Positions 16,460 through 25,551 are shown, counted from the stretch's first letter. The stretch: 64,000 nucleotides of DNA from Carboxylicivirga sediminis (GCF_018156225.1 NZ_JAGTAR010000006.1:1-64000), one strand, 5' to 3'. Notes: a model not told the origin generated them from the sequence alone. Translations and numbers: made by a program.

Positions 16460-18814
16460 ATGGAGCAATCTAAATCAAAATACCGCAAATTAATTCGCAC
16501 ATTCTGGATACTTGTTATTGGTGGTATGCTATCGGTATTTCTACTATTTACCATGATCTCTTATGGTCTGCTTGGTTTTATGCCAACCTTTGAAGAGCTT
16601 GAAAACCCAAAAAGCAATCTGGCAACCAATGTTATCTCCAGCGATCACCAGATTTTAGGGAATTATTTCCGCGAAAACAGAAGCTTTAGCCAGTATGAAG
16701 AACTCTCGCCCAACATTGTTAATGCACTTGTAGCCACAGAAGACGTCCGTTTTTATGACCACTCAGGTATTGATGCCAGAGGATTGGCCAGGGTGATATT
16801 TCGAACCATTATTATGCAAGACCAAAGCTCCGGAGGAGGTAGTACCATTACCCAGCAGTTAGCCAAACTGCTGTTTCATGGCCATGCATCCAGTAATATC
16901 GAAAGAGCCTTTCAGAAACTTAAAGAATGGGTAATAGCTGTGAAACTTGAAAGAAGCTATACCAAGGACGAAATTCTAACCATGTATTTAAACAAGGCAG
17001 AGTTTATATATGATGCGTATGGGATTAAAAGTGCAGCCAAAACATTTTTCAATACCTCAACCGACTCCATAAAAGTTGAAGAAGCAGCTGTAATTATTGG
17101 CATGCTGAAAAATCCCGCTCTTTTCAACCCGGTTCGCAGACCTGAATTAACGCAAGACCGTCGTAACGTTGTACTCAACCAGATGCTTAAGGCCCAATTC
17201 TTAACGCAGACCGAATATGATTCCATATCCGTTTTACCGCTTGAGCTTAAATTCAACCGAGCTGATCATAAAGAAGGTCCTGCTCCCTATTTCAGAGAGT
17301 ATCTGCGCTTGGCTCTAACGGCCGATGAACCTACAAGAGCCAACTACCCATCATGGATGGAAACTAAATTTTTGGAAGACAGCGCGCGCTGGGTGGATGA
17401 TCCTCTGTATGGCTGGATTCATAAAAATTATCGCCCGGATGGCACCCAATATGATATTTATAAAGATGGCTTAAGGATATACACTACCATTGATTCGCGC
17501 CTGCAACAATATGCCGAAGATGCTGTTAAAGAACACCTCAGTCAGGACTTACAACCAAAATTCTTTACAGAAAAGAAAGGCCGAAGCGGTGCTCCTTACA
17601 CCAGAGATTTATCGAAAGAGGATTATGAAAAAATCATTGATAAGGCCATTAAAAACACCGATCGTTATCGTGCATTAAAAAGAAGTGGTGCTGATATGGA
17701 CAGTGTTAAGCGGGTGTTTAATACACCTTACGACATGACGGTATTCACATGGGCTGGTGAACGCGACACAGTGATGACACCCCTTGATTCAATACATCAT
17801 TATAAGTTTTACCTGAGGGCCGGTATGATCTCGATGGATCCGCTTTCGGGGCATGTAAAAGCATACGTTGGAGGGCCCAACTTTAAGCACTTTATGTACG
17901 ATATGGCCGGTAAAGGAAAACGACAAGTCGGCTCAACCATTAAACCATTTGTATACACCTTGGCTATGCAGGAAGGCTTTACGCCTTGCGATTTAGTGCC
18001 AAATATAGCTCAGACATTTTACCTGGGCGGCGGTAAAACCTGGACACCGCGTAATAGCGGCAGTGCACGTGCCGGTGAGATGGTGACACTTAAATGGGGA
18101 CTGGCCAATTCCAATAACAACATAACTGCCTGGGTGATGAAACAGTTTAACCCTGAAGCGGTTGCCAATACCATCCATGAGCTTGGCATCAAAAGCCCAA
18201 TGGATGCAGTACCGGCTCTTTGTCTGGGAACGCCTGATTTTGGCCTTCTGGAAATGACTAGTGGCTACTGTACCTTTGCCAACAAAGGCGTACATATTGA
18301 ACCAATGATCGTAACACGCATTGAAGATCGCTATGGCAATGTTATCAGTGATTTCCATCCGCAGAAGCGCGAAGCCATCAGCGAACAAACAGCTTACCTG
18401 ATGCTTAACCTATTGGAAGGCGTTATTAACCAAGGCACCGGTATACGATTGCGACTAACCTACGAGTTACATGCCCAGATGGGAGGCAAAACCGGCACCA
18501 CACAGAACCATTCTGACGGTTGGTTTATGGGTGTAACGCCACAATTGGTTACTGGCATATGGGTTGGTGGCGAAGAACGCGACATTCATTTCGATGGTAT
18601 CAGACTTGGACAGGGAGCCAACATGGCTCTGCCCATATTTGCCTTATACATGAAAGATGTGTATGCCAATGAAGAATTGGGCATAACTGAGGAAGACATC
18701 TTTGAAGAACCTCTTAACTTCAATATTAATATTGATTGTGGCGATAATGCTGCCAGACGCGCTGAGGCAAATAACCAGGAAGAAGTTATTGAGAACGTTG
18801 AAGAGTTCTTTTAG
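16460..18814 (+). CDS. Class A penicillin-binding protein (PBP1A-like)
   Basis: A bifunctional peptidoglycan synthase of 784 residues. One N-terminal helix (about residues 14-36) anchors it in the inner membrane. The GT51 glycosyltransferase domain has the catalytic-glutamate motif 'ATEDVRFYDHSGID' and 'GGGSTITQQLAKLLF'. The transpeptidase domain has SxxK as 'GSTIKPF', SxN as 'SNNN', and KTG as 'GGKTGTT'. The tail after residue ~740 is acidic (EEVIENVEEFF). It polymerises and cross-links glycan strands in the periplasm. It is divergent from topA, and a bidirectional terminator separates it from the convergent KAS III-like gene. Confidence 0.95.
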   Translation: MEQSKSKYRKLIRTFWILVIGGMLSVFLLFTMISYGLLGFMPTFEELENPKSNLATNVISSDHQILGNYFRENRSFSQYEELSPNIVNALVATEDVRFYDHSGIDARGLARVIFRTIIMQDQSSGGGSTITQQLAKLLFHGHASSNIERAFQKLKEWVIAVKLERSYTKDEILTMYLNKAEFIYDAYGIKSAAKTFFNTSTDSIKVEEAAVIIGMLKNPALFNPVRRPELTQDRRNVVLNQMLKAQFLTQTEYDSISVLPLELKFNRADHKEGPAPYFREYLRLALTADEPTRANYPSWMETKFLEDSARWVDDPLYGWIHKNYRPDGTQYDIYKDGLRIYTTIDSRLQQYAEDAVKEHLSQDLQPKFFTEKKGRSGAPYTRDLSKEDYEKIIDKAIKNTDRYRALKRSGADMDSVKRVFNTPYDMTVFTWAGERDTVMTPLDSIHHYKFYLRAGMISMDPLSGHVKAYVGGPNFKHFMYDMAGKGKRQVGSTIKPFVYTLAMQEGFTPCDLVPNIAQTFYLGGGKTWTPRNSGSARAGEMVTLKWGLANSNNNITAWVMKQFNPEAVANTIHELGIKSPMDAVPALCLGTPDFGLLEMTSGYCTFANKGVHIEPMIVTRIEDRYGNVISDFHPQKREAISEQTAYLMLNLLEGVINQGTGIRLRLTYELHAQMGGKTGTTQNHSDGWFMGVTPQLVTGIWVGGEERDIHFDGIRLGQGANMALPIFALYMKDVYANEELGITEEDIFEEPLNFNINIDCGDNAARRAEANNQEEVIENVEEFF

Positions 18815-18837
18815 AAATTACAACTTTATATAAATAG

Positions 18838-18877
18838 AAAAGCGAGCTATCCAATTATCGAATAGCTCGCTTTTTTT
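18838..18877. terminator. Bidirectional terminator
   Basis: AGCGAGCTAT (18841-18850) pairs with ATAGCTCGCT (18862-18871). The stem is flanked by an A-run before and a seven-T run after, so it can serve both the penicillin-binding protein gene and the convergent KAS III-like gene. Confidence 0.9.
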
Positions 18878-18895
18878 ATAGTTTCAATAAAGTAT

Positions 18896-19984
18896 TTACG
18901 GCATTTTATACATAAATGCATTGATATTCATACCTGCTCCTACGGATGTCATCATCACATTATCACCGCTTTCCAGCGTGTGACCATTCAATTGCTTTTT
19001 ACAAATTAAATCGAACAGTGTTGGAACTGTTGCCACACTACTGTTGCCCAGCTCTCGAATCGTCATTGGCATTACGTCCATATCTACCTTACGCTCGCCA
19101 TACAATCTAAAAATGCGTTTGAGAATCGCCTCATCCATTTTGGCATTAGCCTGGTGAATTAAAATCTTCTTCACATCCTTTAGCTCCATCTCATTTTTAT
19201 CCAGACATTCTTTGGCCAGTTGCGGCACATTGGTAAGCGCATAGTTATATAAACGTCTGCCGTACATCTTCAAAAACAGGTTTTCACCCTTTAATGCTTC
19301 ATTGTACGGATTATCCATACGCAGAAGATCAATGTGTTCTTCAGTGTCGGTTTGTACCGCATGCTTTAATATACCCACAGGGGTTTCGCTTTCGCGAGCC
19401 TCAAGCACCACGGCTCCGGCGCCATCGGCGAATATCATCGAATCCCTGTCGTGTGGCTCCATGGCACGGCTCAGCGTGTCGGCACCTATCACCAGGGCAC
19501 TTTTAGCATCACCTGACTTAATGTAATAATTGGCCTGTATCATGGCTTGTGTCCAGCCCGGACAACCAAAGGTTATGTCGTAAGCAATGGTTTTCGGATT
19601 CTTAATGCCAAGTTTATGCTTGACACGAGATGCCAAAGTTGGCAGAATATCCGGATAAATAGTACCATGACGCATATCACCGAGGTTATGAGCCACAATG
19701 ATATAATCCAGCTTCTCCTTATTGAAACCAGCATCTTCAAGTGCTGCCTTACCGGCAAACATAGCCAAATCTGAAGTGACGTGATTCTTTTCGGCACATC
19801 GCCTTTCGGCGATATCGGTTATCTGCTCAAACTTATCAACAATTTCCTGGCCTTCTGTTTCGATAACTGTTCCATCATCGTTGAAAAAGGTGTTGTTGAT
19901 AAAATCGGCATTGGCTTTAACCACAGGAGGGATATAGCTTCCTGTTCCGGTAGCTACAGCATAAATCTCAGCCTTTGAATTCAT
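18896..19984 (-). CDS. 3-oxoacyl-ACP synthase III (KAS III)-like enzyme
   Basis: A 362-residue thiolase-fold condensing enzyme of the FabH-like group. The catalytic triad is visible: Cys141 in 'ITFGCPGWTQ', His277 in 'LIHQANAKMD' and Asn314 in 'ELGNSSVATV'. Such enzymes condense an acyl-CoA with malonyl-ACP, or acyl donors with other nucleophiles. The protein is longer than housekeeping FabH (about 320-330 residues), with an extended N-terminal region around residues 25-50, so it may serve a specialised lipid or pigment pathway rather than general fatty-acid initiation. It lies 23 bp after lpxH, suggesting co-transcription and a link to envelope lipids. No acyl carrier protein gene is adjacent. 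Confidence 0.88.
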   Translation of the reverse strand: MNSKAEIYAVATGTGSYIPPVVKANADFINNTFFNDDGTVIETEGQEIVDKFEQITDIAERRCAEKNHVTSDLAMFAGKAALEDAGFNKEKLDYIIVAHNLGDMRHGTIYPDILPTLASRVKHKLGIKNPKTIAYDITFGCPGWTQAMIQANYYIKSGDAKSALVIGADTLSRAMEPHDRDSMIFADGAGAVVLEARESETPVGILKHAVQTDTEEHIDLLRMDNPYNEALKGENLFLKMYGRRLYNYALTNVPQLAKECLDKNEMELKDVKKILIHQANAKMDEAILKRIFRLYGERKVDMDVMPMTIRELGNSSVATVPTLFDLICKKQLNGHTLESGDNVMMTSVGAGMNINAFMYKMP

Positions 19985-20007
19985 TTTTACTTTTTTTCTA
20001 TATCAAA

Positions 20008-20769
20008 CTATACGTGCGAATCGAAGTACTGTAATTCAATGGTATTTCCATCGAAAACACCATATGAAAAATGCTGTATCCAGTCGCCTAAAAAGATAAG
20101 CTGGCAACCTGGCCCCACACTGACCGTTCGTGCCACATGGCGGTGACCAAATACAAAGTAATCGACCTTTTCTTCTTTTAAAAACTCTTTGGCATACAAT
20201 ACCGAGAACTCCTTATCATCGCCCAGGTATTTATCGCCATACTCCTTATTGTTTTTCTCCCGGCTTTTTCCCGACCAGTAATTGGCCAATCCAATGCCAC
20301 TGTTTGGATGAATACGAGCAAACAGCCATTGAGCAAACTTATTGGTGAAAACCGATTTCAGGAAATTATAGTGCTTGTCGTAATCGCCAAGTCCATCGCC
20401 ATGTGCCAGAAACACTTTCTTCCCATTGAAATCTCTGATTACAGGCTCACGATATACCTTAACGCCACACTCATTTTCGAGATAATCAAACAGCCAGATA
20501 TCATGATTACCGGTAAAGAAATGAACCGGAATCCCACTATCGGTAATTTCAGAAAGTTTACCTAAGAAGCGTGTAAAGCCTCTTGGCACCACATGCTTAT
20601 ATTCAAACCAAAAATCGAAGATATCACCCATTAGGTAAATCTCAGATGCATCTTTTTTGACTGTATCCAGCCAGTTTACAAACCGCTTCTCATGCAATCG
20701 ATGATTATTTATACCTGGAGCTCCCAGGTGTACATCCGATGCGAAGTATATCTTTTTATTCGTTTCCAA
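20008..20769 (-). CDS. lpxH: UDP-2,3-diacylglucosamine hydrolase
   Basis: A 253-residue calcineurin-like metallophosphoesterase that cleaves UDP-2,3-diacylglucosamine to lipid X in lipid A synthesis, at the cytoplasmic face of the inner membrane. All metal motifs are present: 'SDVHLG' (Asp12, His14), 'MGDIFDFWFEY' (Asp49), 'TGNHDIWLFDY' (Asn88, His89), 'AHGDGLGDYD' (His123) and 'FGHRHVA' (His209, His211). 'FDFWFEY' is typical of LpxH rather than of general phosphoesterases. A perfect -7 box lies about 28 bp upstream. The KAS III-like gene follows 23 bp downstream in the same direction. Confidence 0.93.
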   Translation of the reverse strand: METNKKIYFASDVHLGAPGINNHRLHEKRFVNWLDTVKKDASEIYLMGDIFDFWFEYKHVVPRGFTRFLGKLSEITDSGIPVHFFTGNHDIWLFDYLENECGVKVYREPVIRDFNGKKVFLAHGDGLGDYDKHYNFLKSVFTNKFAQWLFARIHPNSGIGLANYWSGKSREKNNKEYGDKYLGDDKEFSVLYAKEFLKEEKVDYFVFGHRHVARTVSVGPGCQLIFLGDWIQHFSYGVFDGNTIELQYFDSHV

Positions 20770-20796
20770 GTATGCTACCTGCTATATTTTAACCGA

Positions 20797-20804
20797 CAAA
20801 TATA
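20797..20804 (-). promoter_or_regulatory. lpxH -7 promoter box
   Basis: Minus-strand TATATTTG matches TAnnTTTG exactly. Transcription would start near 20790, about 20 nt before the lpxH ATG. Confidence 0.5.
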
Positions 20805-20927
20805 TTAGAAAAATAAAGCATCTCCTAACCTAATTATTCTTGTAAGTAATTGTTGAACAAACAAGTAAAAAAGTCGAAGATTAAATTTCGCCTAATTTGC
20901 TGGTTAATTTTATGTAAATGAGACATT

Positions 20928-20958
20928 AAAAAAACCGCAATCGTAAGAATGCGGTTTT
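20928..20958 (-). terminator. Terminator after the thioredoxin-fold gene
   Basis: AAAACCGCA (20931-20939) pairs with TGCGGTTTT (20950-20958). Read on the minus strand, the stem runs into a T7 tract, 20 bp after the stop codon of the gene at 20979. Confidence 0.88.
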
Positions 20959-20978
20959 CAAGTTTAGCTTTTATAAGC

Positions 20979-22142
20979 TTATAATAGTTCTTTTAACTTA
21001 TCGGTTAAACGATTTCCAAATAAATCCTTCCCTATAATCTCCCCTTTGGGACTAATAATATAGTTGGATGGTATTTGTTTGATATTATATAAGCGGGCCG
21101 GAAATGAATTGGTGTAATTTAGATCACTTACATCTACCCACTCATAGCCTTCTTTTTTTATAGTGCTTTCCCAAAGTACTTTACTCCTATCAAGAGAAAC
21201 TGAATAAACAGCCAATCCTTTATTCTTGTATTGGGCATACATTTTTTTCAGATGACGGTTAGCAGCTACAGATTTTTCGTCCCATGATGCCCAAAAATTA
21301 ACAATTATGGTCTTTCCCTCCAGCGAAGATAGCTTAATGGTATCACCTTGCAGGTCTGGAGCCTCAATATCAACATATCCTCTCTCATCGGCTTTTGAAG
21401 CCATTAACTCATCAGCAAATTTCTGACGTTGCTGCTGAGCCTTTGCACCTAAAACATAGTTGTAAAGGTGATTTGCTCTTTCTGACTCAGGAAAATATAG
21501 GTTTAGACTGGTGGCTAAAGTTGAAAAATAAACTTGATCCTTTTTATCAAACACGTTCATAACAGAGCTATTATCATCCAGGTTCTGAAAAAGGGCATAA
21601 TAACCGGCAAAAGAACGAGGATTCTCCATTATGAACTCTCCGACAAAAGCCTTATGCTCGTTCAGTTTCTGATCATAGCGTTGCTCTAGCTCTGCACGTG
21701 TTTGAGCATCCTTTACATCGGTGGCCTTATATTTAGCCACAATGGTATTGAGCTCCTTATTGAGTTTACGAATGCGCTTATTAAACATCTGGATATAAAC
21801 TGAACCAATCGAATTCTTAAGCTGATAGCTTGTTTCGAGATTTTTGGCATCTGCATCTACTGCTATTGTTTCAATAGAATCTGCCAGTAAAGTAATGAAG
21901 TTATTGTCATTTAGCTTTAAAATTAAGAATGTAGGTTCCTCGAGTCTATCGTTTTTAAACTCAAAATTGCCATTCTTAATCTTTACTGAATCAATGGTTA
22001 CCGTTTGGCTTAGATCCATACGTTGAAGGTATAGCATTTGATCCTTAGCTCCTTCGATATGTCCGGTTACCCTGAATTTATCTTTATTATTACACGCAGT
22101 TGTCAATACTATTATTAAAAGTAAAAACAGTCCTTGTCTCAT
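20979..22142 (-). CDS. DUF4369/TlpA-like lipoprotein lacking redox cysteines
   Basis: A 387-residue lipoprotein with signal MRQGLFLLLIIVLTTAC. The region after the signal ('KFRVTGHIEGAKDQMLYLQR...') looks like the DUF4369 beta-domain common in Bacteroidota. A helical middle follows, then a thioredoxin fold from about residue 265. At the position of WCxxC the sequence is 'FWASWDEKS' (residues 283-291), so Cys is replaced by Asp288 and Ser291. The cis-proline loop (IPSNYII) is kept. It cannot act as a dithiol reductase. ATG 22142 is chosen because it begins the lipoprotein signal; upstream in-frame ATGs up to 22247 give no signal. It lies downstream of a paralogue with the same Cys losses. Confidence 0.85.
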   Translation of the reverse strand: MRQGLFLLLIIVLTTACNNKDKFRVTGHIEGAKDQMLYLQRMDLSQTVTIDSVKIKNGNFEFKNDRLEEPTFLILKLNDNNFITLLADSIETIAVDADAKNLETSYQLKNSIGSVYIQMFNKRIRKLNKELNTIVAKYKATDVKDAQTRAELEQRYDQKLNEHKAFVGEFIMENPRSFAGYYALFQNLDDNSSVMNVFDKKDQVYFSTLATSLNLYFPESERANHLYNYVLGAKAQQQRQKFADELMASKADERGYVDIEAPDLQGDTIKLSSLEGKTIIVNFWASWDEKSVAANRHLKKMYAQYKNKGLAVYSVSLDRSKVLWESTIKKEGYEWVDVSDLNYTNSFPARLYNIKQIPSNYIISPKGEIIGKDLFGNRLTDKLKELL

Positions 22143-22294
22143 ATTTAATAGTTTATTTTCATTGCTTATAAGTTGTAACTCACCTGCCTTTATCAACATC
22201 CATTTAAAAGTCATGATAAACAGGCATAAATACGAACTTATTATCAATTGGTTATAAGTTAGTATAATACTAAGATTCTCAATTATAGAACGCT

Positions 22295-22302
22295 CAAATA
22301 TA
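22295..22302 (-). promoter_or_regulatory. Putative -7 box between the two thioredoxin-fold genes
   Basis: Minus-strand TATATTTG matches TAnnTTTG exactly, just after the stop of the upstream paralogue. It would give the downstream gene its own transcript with a leader of about 146 nt. Confidence 0.4.
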
Positions 22303-22305
22303 GGA

Positions 22306-23448
22306 TTAATTTTTCATTAATTGCCGCAAAGCCGTGCTTAGGTCGTCTAATTCGCGAGTGCGCTTAACAATGATTCGATTACTGTCTGTGAGCAATAAAT
22401 ACGGGATAGCTGATAGCCCTAACTGCTGAAGAACAGGCGAAGTATCACCATTCAAATCAGACAGGTGCAACACGGCCAGGCGATCCTCTTTTATGGCGCT
22501 TAGCCACTTATCTCTATCGTTATCCATCGAAATCAAGCAAACCTGGAGACCCTGATTACGATATGGTCGGGTCCATCGCATTAGCTGACCAGTGATATGA
22601 CGCGATGCTGCATCATCTGATTTCCAGATTACAAACAAAGTAGGTTGGCTAATCAAACTATCAAGCCGAACTTCTTGCTTCCATGCATCTGGCACCGAGA
22701 TCGCCGGAAATGTTCGCCCCTCTTTGGTAATGGCATTAAACAAGCTTCTGTTCATTAACGAATCAACATGCGTTGCAAACTGCTTCACCGGCCAGTAATC
22801 AGGATATCGATTCTGAAGCTGGTTGCTGGTTTCATAATACAAATCGGCATATTGCTCGGGATGAAACAGATAGTGATTACCTGCTTTGAATTGCATAGCC
22901 AGTAGTGGGAGCAAGGTATTCCGATGATTATTGGCAATGCGGTTGATGTCTCTTGCTTTCTTATTAATAATAGCATTAATGGCTGTATAGAATGAATCTT
23001 TCACAAATACAAATTCCTCAGCGACAATTGAATCTGGCCGGCTGGCAACTAACTGCTGTATCTCATATGCAGCTTCCTGTGCCAATTGCTCACATTTCCA
23101 CAAGGCTTTTGTTTCGGAATTGCCAGAAACAGACAGACGTTGATCATTAGCTTGAAAATGCCCTGTTATGGTCGCCGGGAAAGTGGAATTAATTATCAAT
23201 GAGGCTAGTTCTTCACCATTAATGTGCAAACTATATATGCCCTCGGGCACACTATCTTTCACAAATTCCCAATGACCTTCTTCAGCCTGTATGGCTCTAT
23301 CGAATAAGTGAGCGGTTTCGTCAAAACGATACAGTTCAACCTTTCCGTTTAAGTCCTGCTCAGGCTTAAGTGTTAAGTAAGGTGTCTTTTGTGGCTTGGT
23401 ACAATACAAAAACATTAAGGCCATTGCAGCCAATACAAAATATCTCAT
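22306..23448 (-). CDS. Second DUF4369/TlpA-like lipoprotein lacking redox cysteines
   Basis: A 380-residue paralogue of the next gene downstream. The lipoprotein signal is MRYFVLAAMALMFLYC. The domain order is the same: N-terminal beta-domain, helical middle, and C-terminal thioredoxin fold from about residue 255. The WCxxC position reads 'WKSDDAAS' (residues 275-282), so both cysteines are again replaced by Asp279 and Ser282, the same two substitutions as in the paralogue. 'AIPYLLL' keeps the cis-proline. ATG 23448 is preferred; ATG 23460 would add four residues. Loss of the dithiol in both copies suggests a binding or structural role rather than a recent pseudogene. Confidence 0.82.
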   Translation of the reverse strand: MRYFVLAAMALMFLYCTKPQKTPYLTLKPEQDLNGKVELYRFDETAHLFDRAIQAEEGHWEFVKDSVPEGIYSLHINGEELASLIINSTFPATITGHFQANDQRLSVSGNSETKALWKCEQLAQEAAYEIQQLVASRPDSIVAEEFVFVKDSFYTAINAIINKKARDINRIANNHRNTLLPLLAMQFKAGNHYLFHPEQYADLYYETSNQLQNRYPDYWPVKQFATHVDSLMNRSLFNAITKEGRTFPAISVPDAWKQEVRLDSLISQPTLFVIWKSDDAASRHITGQLMRWTRPYRNQGLQVCLISMDNDRDKWLSAIKEDRLAVLHLSDLNGDTSPVLQQLGLSAIPYLLLTDSNRIIVKRTRELDDLSTALRQLMKN

Positions 23449-23598
23449 AGTGTGCAGCATTTACACAAAAATACAAAAAACTGTTTATTGGGAATCACTT
23501 TTAAAGATGCCTGATTCCCGATCCATTTTGTGGCATAACAATTGTTTATACTGGCAAATTAATTTAAGTGACCTTATATTTACATGATACTGACACCC

Positions 23599-23618
23599 TT
23601 ACCTAATTAATTAGGTAA
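23599..23618 (+). promoter_or_regulatory. Perfect 20 bp palindrome, probable operator
   Basis: TTACCTAATT followed by AATTAGGTAA is a perfect inverted repeat with no spacer. It lies 16 nt upstream of the -7 box of the acyl-CoA synthetase gene and covers the expected -33 region. That is the position expected for a repressor operator. No regulator gene is adjacent. Confidence 0.6.
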
Positions 23619-23633
23619 TTACAGAATTTTAAA

Positions 23634-23641
23634 TAATTTTG
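23634..23641 (+). promoter_or_regulatory. -7 box of the acyl-CoA synthetase gene
   Basis: TAATTTTG matches TAnnTTTG exactly, 44 bp upstream of the ATG at 23685. The 20 bp palindrome occupies the -33 region in place of a clear TTG box. Confidence 0.5.
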
Positions 23642-23684
23642 GTCGGTTATTTAAGCCTTTAACGGTCAACAAAAAACAAGCAAC

Positions 23685-25337
23685 ATGGATAATAATGGAT
23701 ACTTGAGCTATGTTGAACATGCTCTTAAAAATTACCGTCAGTTAAATGCATTCAGTGATTTCCAGGGAGAATCTATTACTTACAATCAGGTAGGTGAACG
23801 CATCCTTGGATTACATCAATTATATAAGGAGCTGGGCATCGAAAAAGGAGATAAAATTGCACTGATCGGCCGTAACATGACCAGCTGGGCAGTGGTTTAT
23901 TTAGGCACCATTACTTACGGAGCTGTTATTGTGCCCATCCTGCCCGATTTTAATTCAAGTGACATTCACCACATTGTCAACCATTCAGAGTCCAAACTGC
24001 TGTTTTCAACCGACTTGCTTTTTGACAAGCTCGATGAAACCAAAATGAACGGATTACTGGGTATTGTGTCAATTAACCAATGCATATCACTTGTTGACAA
24101 TAGCAATGGAAAACTGGCAGAAAAGGTGATTAATTTACAGCCTCTTTTTAAAGGCGATGGTAAAAACTTCAATCCTGAAAAGTTAGATTTCCCGGAAATT
24201 GATGCCGAAGCCGTGATGGTACTTTCATACACATCCGGCACTTCAGGTTTCTCAAAAGGGGTATTATTGCCCCACCGCAGTATCTGGTCGAACATAAAAT
24301 ACGCGCAAGAGCATTTAATCCTCAAGCCAGAGGAAAGGGTGGTTTCATTTCTTCCCCTTGCACATGCCTATGGCTGCTTATTCGAGTTTTTGTGGCCATT
24401 TACCATGGGATGCCACATTACCTTCCTCACCCGCACACCATCTCCGCAAATCATCACAGAAGCATTCAGAAAGGTAAAACCACATCTGATTTTATCGGTA
24501 CCGCTTATTCTTGAAAAAATATTTAAGAAACGCGTTCAACCACAACTGGAAGAACCAAAAGTAAAGGCATTATTAAAAATCCCCGGGCTAAATAAAATTG
24601 TATTCAACAAAGTGAGGAACAAGCTGACTGAGGTATTTGGCGGGGAATTTCGTGAGATTATAATTGGCGGAGCGGCTCTGAATAAAGATGTGGAGCAATT
24701 TCTGCGTAAAATTGGCTTCCCTTTTACCATTGGCTATGGCATGACCGAGTGTGGACCTCTCATCAGCTATGCTCCATGGACCGAGTCGAGAACTTACTCA
24801 GCAGGTGCTTTGGTAGACCGCATGAGTATAAAGATTGATTCAAAAGACCCCTATAATGAGGTTGGTGAAATACTGGTAAAGGGCGATAACACCCTACTTG
24901 GTTACTATAAGAATGAGGAAGCCACTGAGGAAATATTTGATAAAGATGGTTGGCTTCACACGGGTGATTTAGGTGTAATTGACGAGCAAAACTTCATCTA
25001 CATAAAAGGGCGAAGTAAAAATATGCTGCTGGGACCTTCAGGTCAGAATATTTACCCTGAGGAAATTGAGACCACCATCAACTCGATGAATTACGTACAA
25101 GAGTGCCTTGTCAGAGATAACGATGGGAAACTAGAGGCGCTGATTTATCCTGATTATGAAGCTACAGATGCCGAAAAGCTTACCAAAAAACAAATAGAAG
25201 AAAAATTACAAGCCATAAAAGTAGCTGCCAATAAGCTACTACCTGCTTACATGAACATATCTAAAGTAACCCTGTTCCCTGAAGAATTTGAAAAAACACC
25301 AAAGAAGAGTATTAAACGCTATAAATACACCAAATAG
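23685..25337 (+). CDS. Long-chain acyl-CoA synthetase-type AMP-forming ligase
   Basis: A 550-residue ANL-superfamily enzyme that activates a carboxylic acid, probably a fatty acid, to acyl-AMP and then acyl-CoA. Motifs are the phosphate-binding loop 'LSYTSGTSGFSKGVLLPHRS', 'GYGMTECGPLISYAP', 'GWLHTGDLGVIDEQNFIYIK' with the adenylate-binding Asp, and the C-terminal catalytic Lys region 'EKTPKKSIKRYKYTK'. There is no signal peptide. It may recycle or import fatty acids at the inner membrane; chain-length preference cannot be read. It is a single gene between a promoter with a palindromic operator and a strong terminator. Confidence 0.92.
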   Translation: MDNNGYLSYVEHALKNYRQLNAFSDFQGESITYNQVGERILGLHQLYKELGIEKGDKIALIGRNMTSWAVVYLGTITYGAVIVPILPDFNSSDIHHIVNHSESKLLFSTDLLFDKLDETKMNGLLGIVSINQCISLVDNSNGKLAEKVINLQPLFKGDGKNFNPEKLDFPEIDAEAVMVLSYTSGTSGFSKGVLLPHRSIWSNIKYAQEHLILKPEERVVSFLPLAHAYGCLFEFLWPFTMGCHITFLTRTPSPQIITEAFRKVKPHLILSVPLILEKIFKKRVQPQLEEPKVKALLKIPGLNKIVFNKVRNKLTEVFGGEFREIIIGGAALNKDVEQFLRKIGFPFTIGYGMTECGPLISYAPWTESRTYSAGALVDRMSIKIDSKDPYNEVGEILVKGDNTLLGYYKNEEATEEIFDKDGWLHTGDLGVIDEQNFIYIKGRSKNMLLGPSGQNIYPEEIETTINSMNYVQECLVRDNDGKLEALIYPDYEATDAEKLTKKQIEEKLQAIKVAANKLLPAYMNISKVTLFPEEFEKTPKKSIKRYKYTK

Positions 25338-25362
25338 CACTAATTTTATAGAGAAAATATGC

Positions 25363-25390
25363 AGCCGCCTGAACAACAGGCGGCTTTTTA
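25363..25390 (+). terminator. Terminator after the acyl-CoA synthetase gene
   Basis: AGCCGCCTG (25363-25371) pairs with CAGGCGGCT (25377-25385), loop AACAA, followed by a short T-run. It lies 26 bp after the stop codon. Confidence 0.9.
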
Positions 25391-25435
25391 TTGTCATATT
25401 GTAACCTAACTATCATCATTTCGTAACAGGGGAAA

Positions 25436-25466
25436 TTGTTTTTTTATCACTTCGCAATTATTTTTG
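25436..25466 (+). promoter_or_regulatory. Chemoreceptor gene promoter
   Basis: TTG at 25436-25438 and TATTTTTG at 25459-25466 match both Bacteroidota boxes with the usual 20 nt spacing. The start site would be near 25473, leaving a leader of about 80 nt. Confidence 0.6.
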
Positions 25467-25551
25467 CTTAATACAATCTTTACCAACAGCTCGCAAATTG
25501 CCATTACCTAAGGGATAATGCATTAATAACGAATTGAGTGGGAGGAACATT

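Noticed and set aside
17993-18388. A 131-codon open frame on the minus strand inside the penicillin-binding protein gene
   Set aside because: It lies fully opposite a well-supported transpeptidase domain and its product shows no domain, signal or promoter.
25534-25551. TTG start for the first chemoreceptor
   Set aside because: The GGAGG ribosome site falls inside those codons, so ATG 25552 is the real start.
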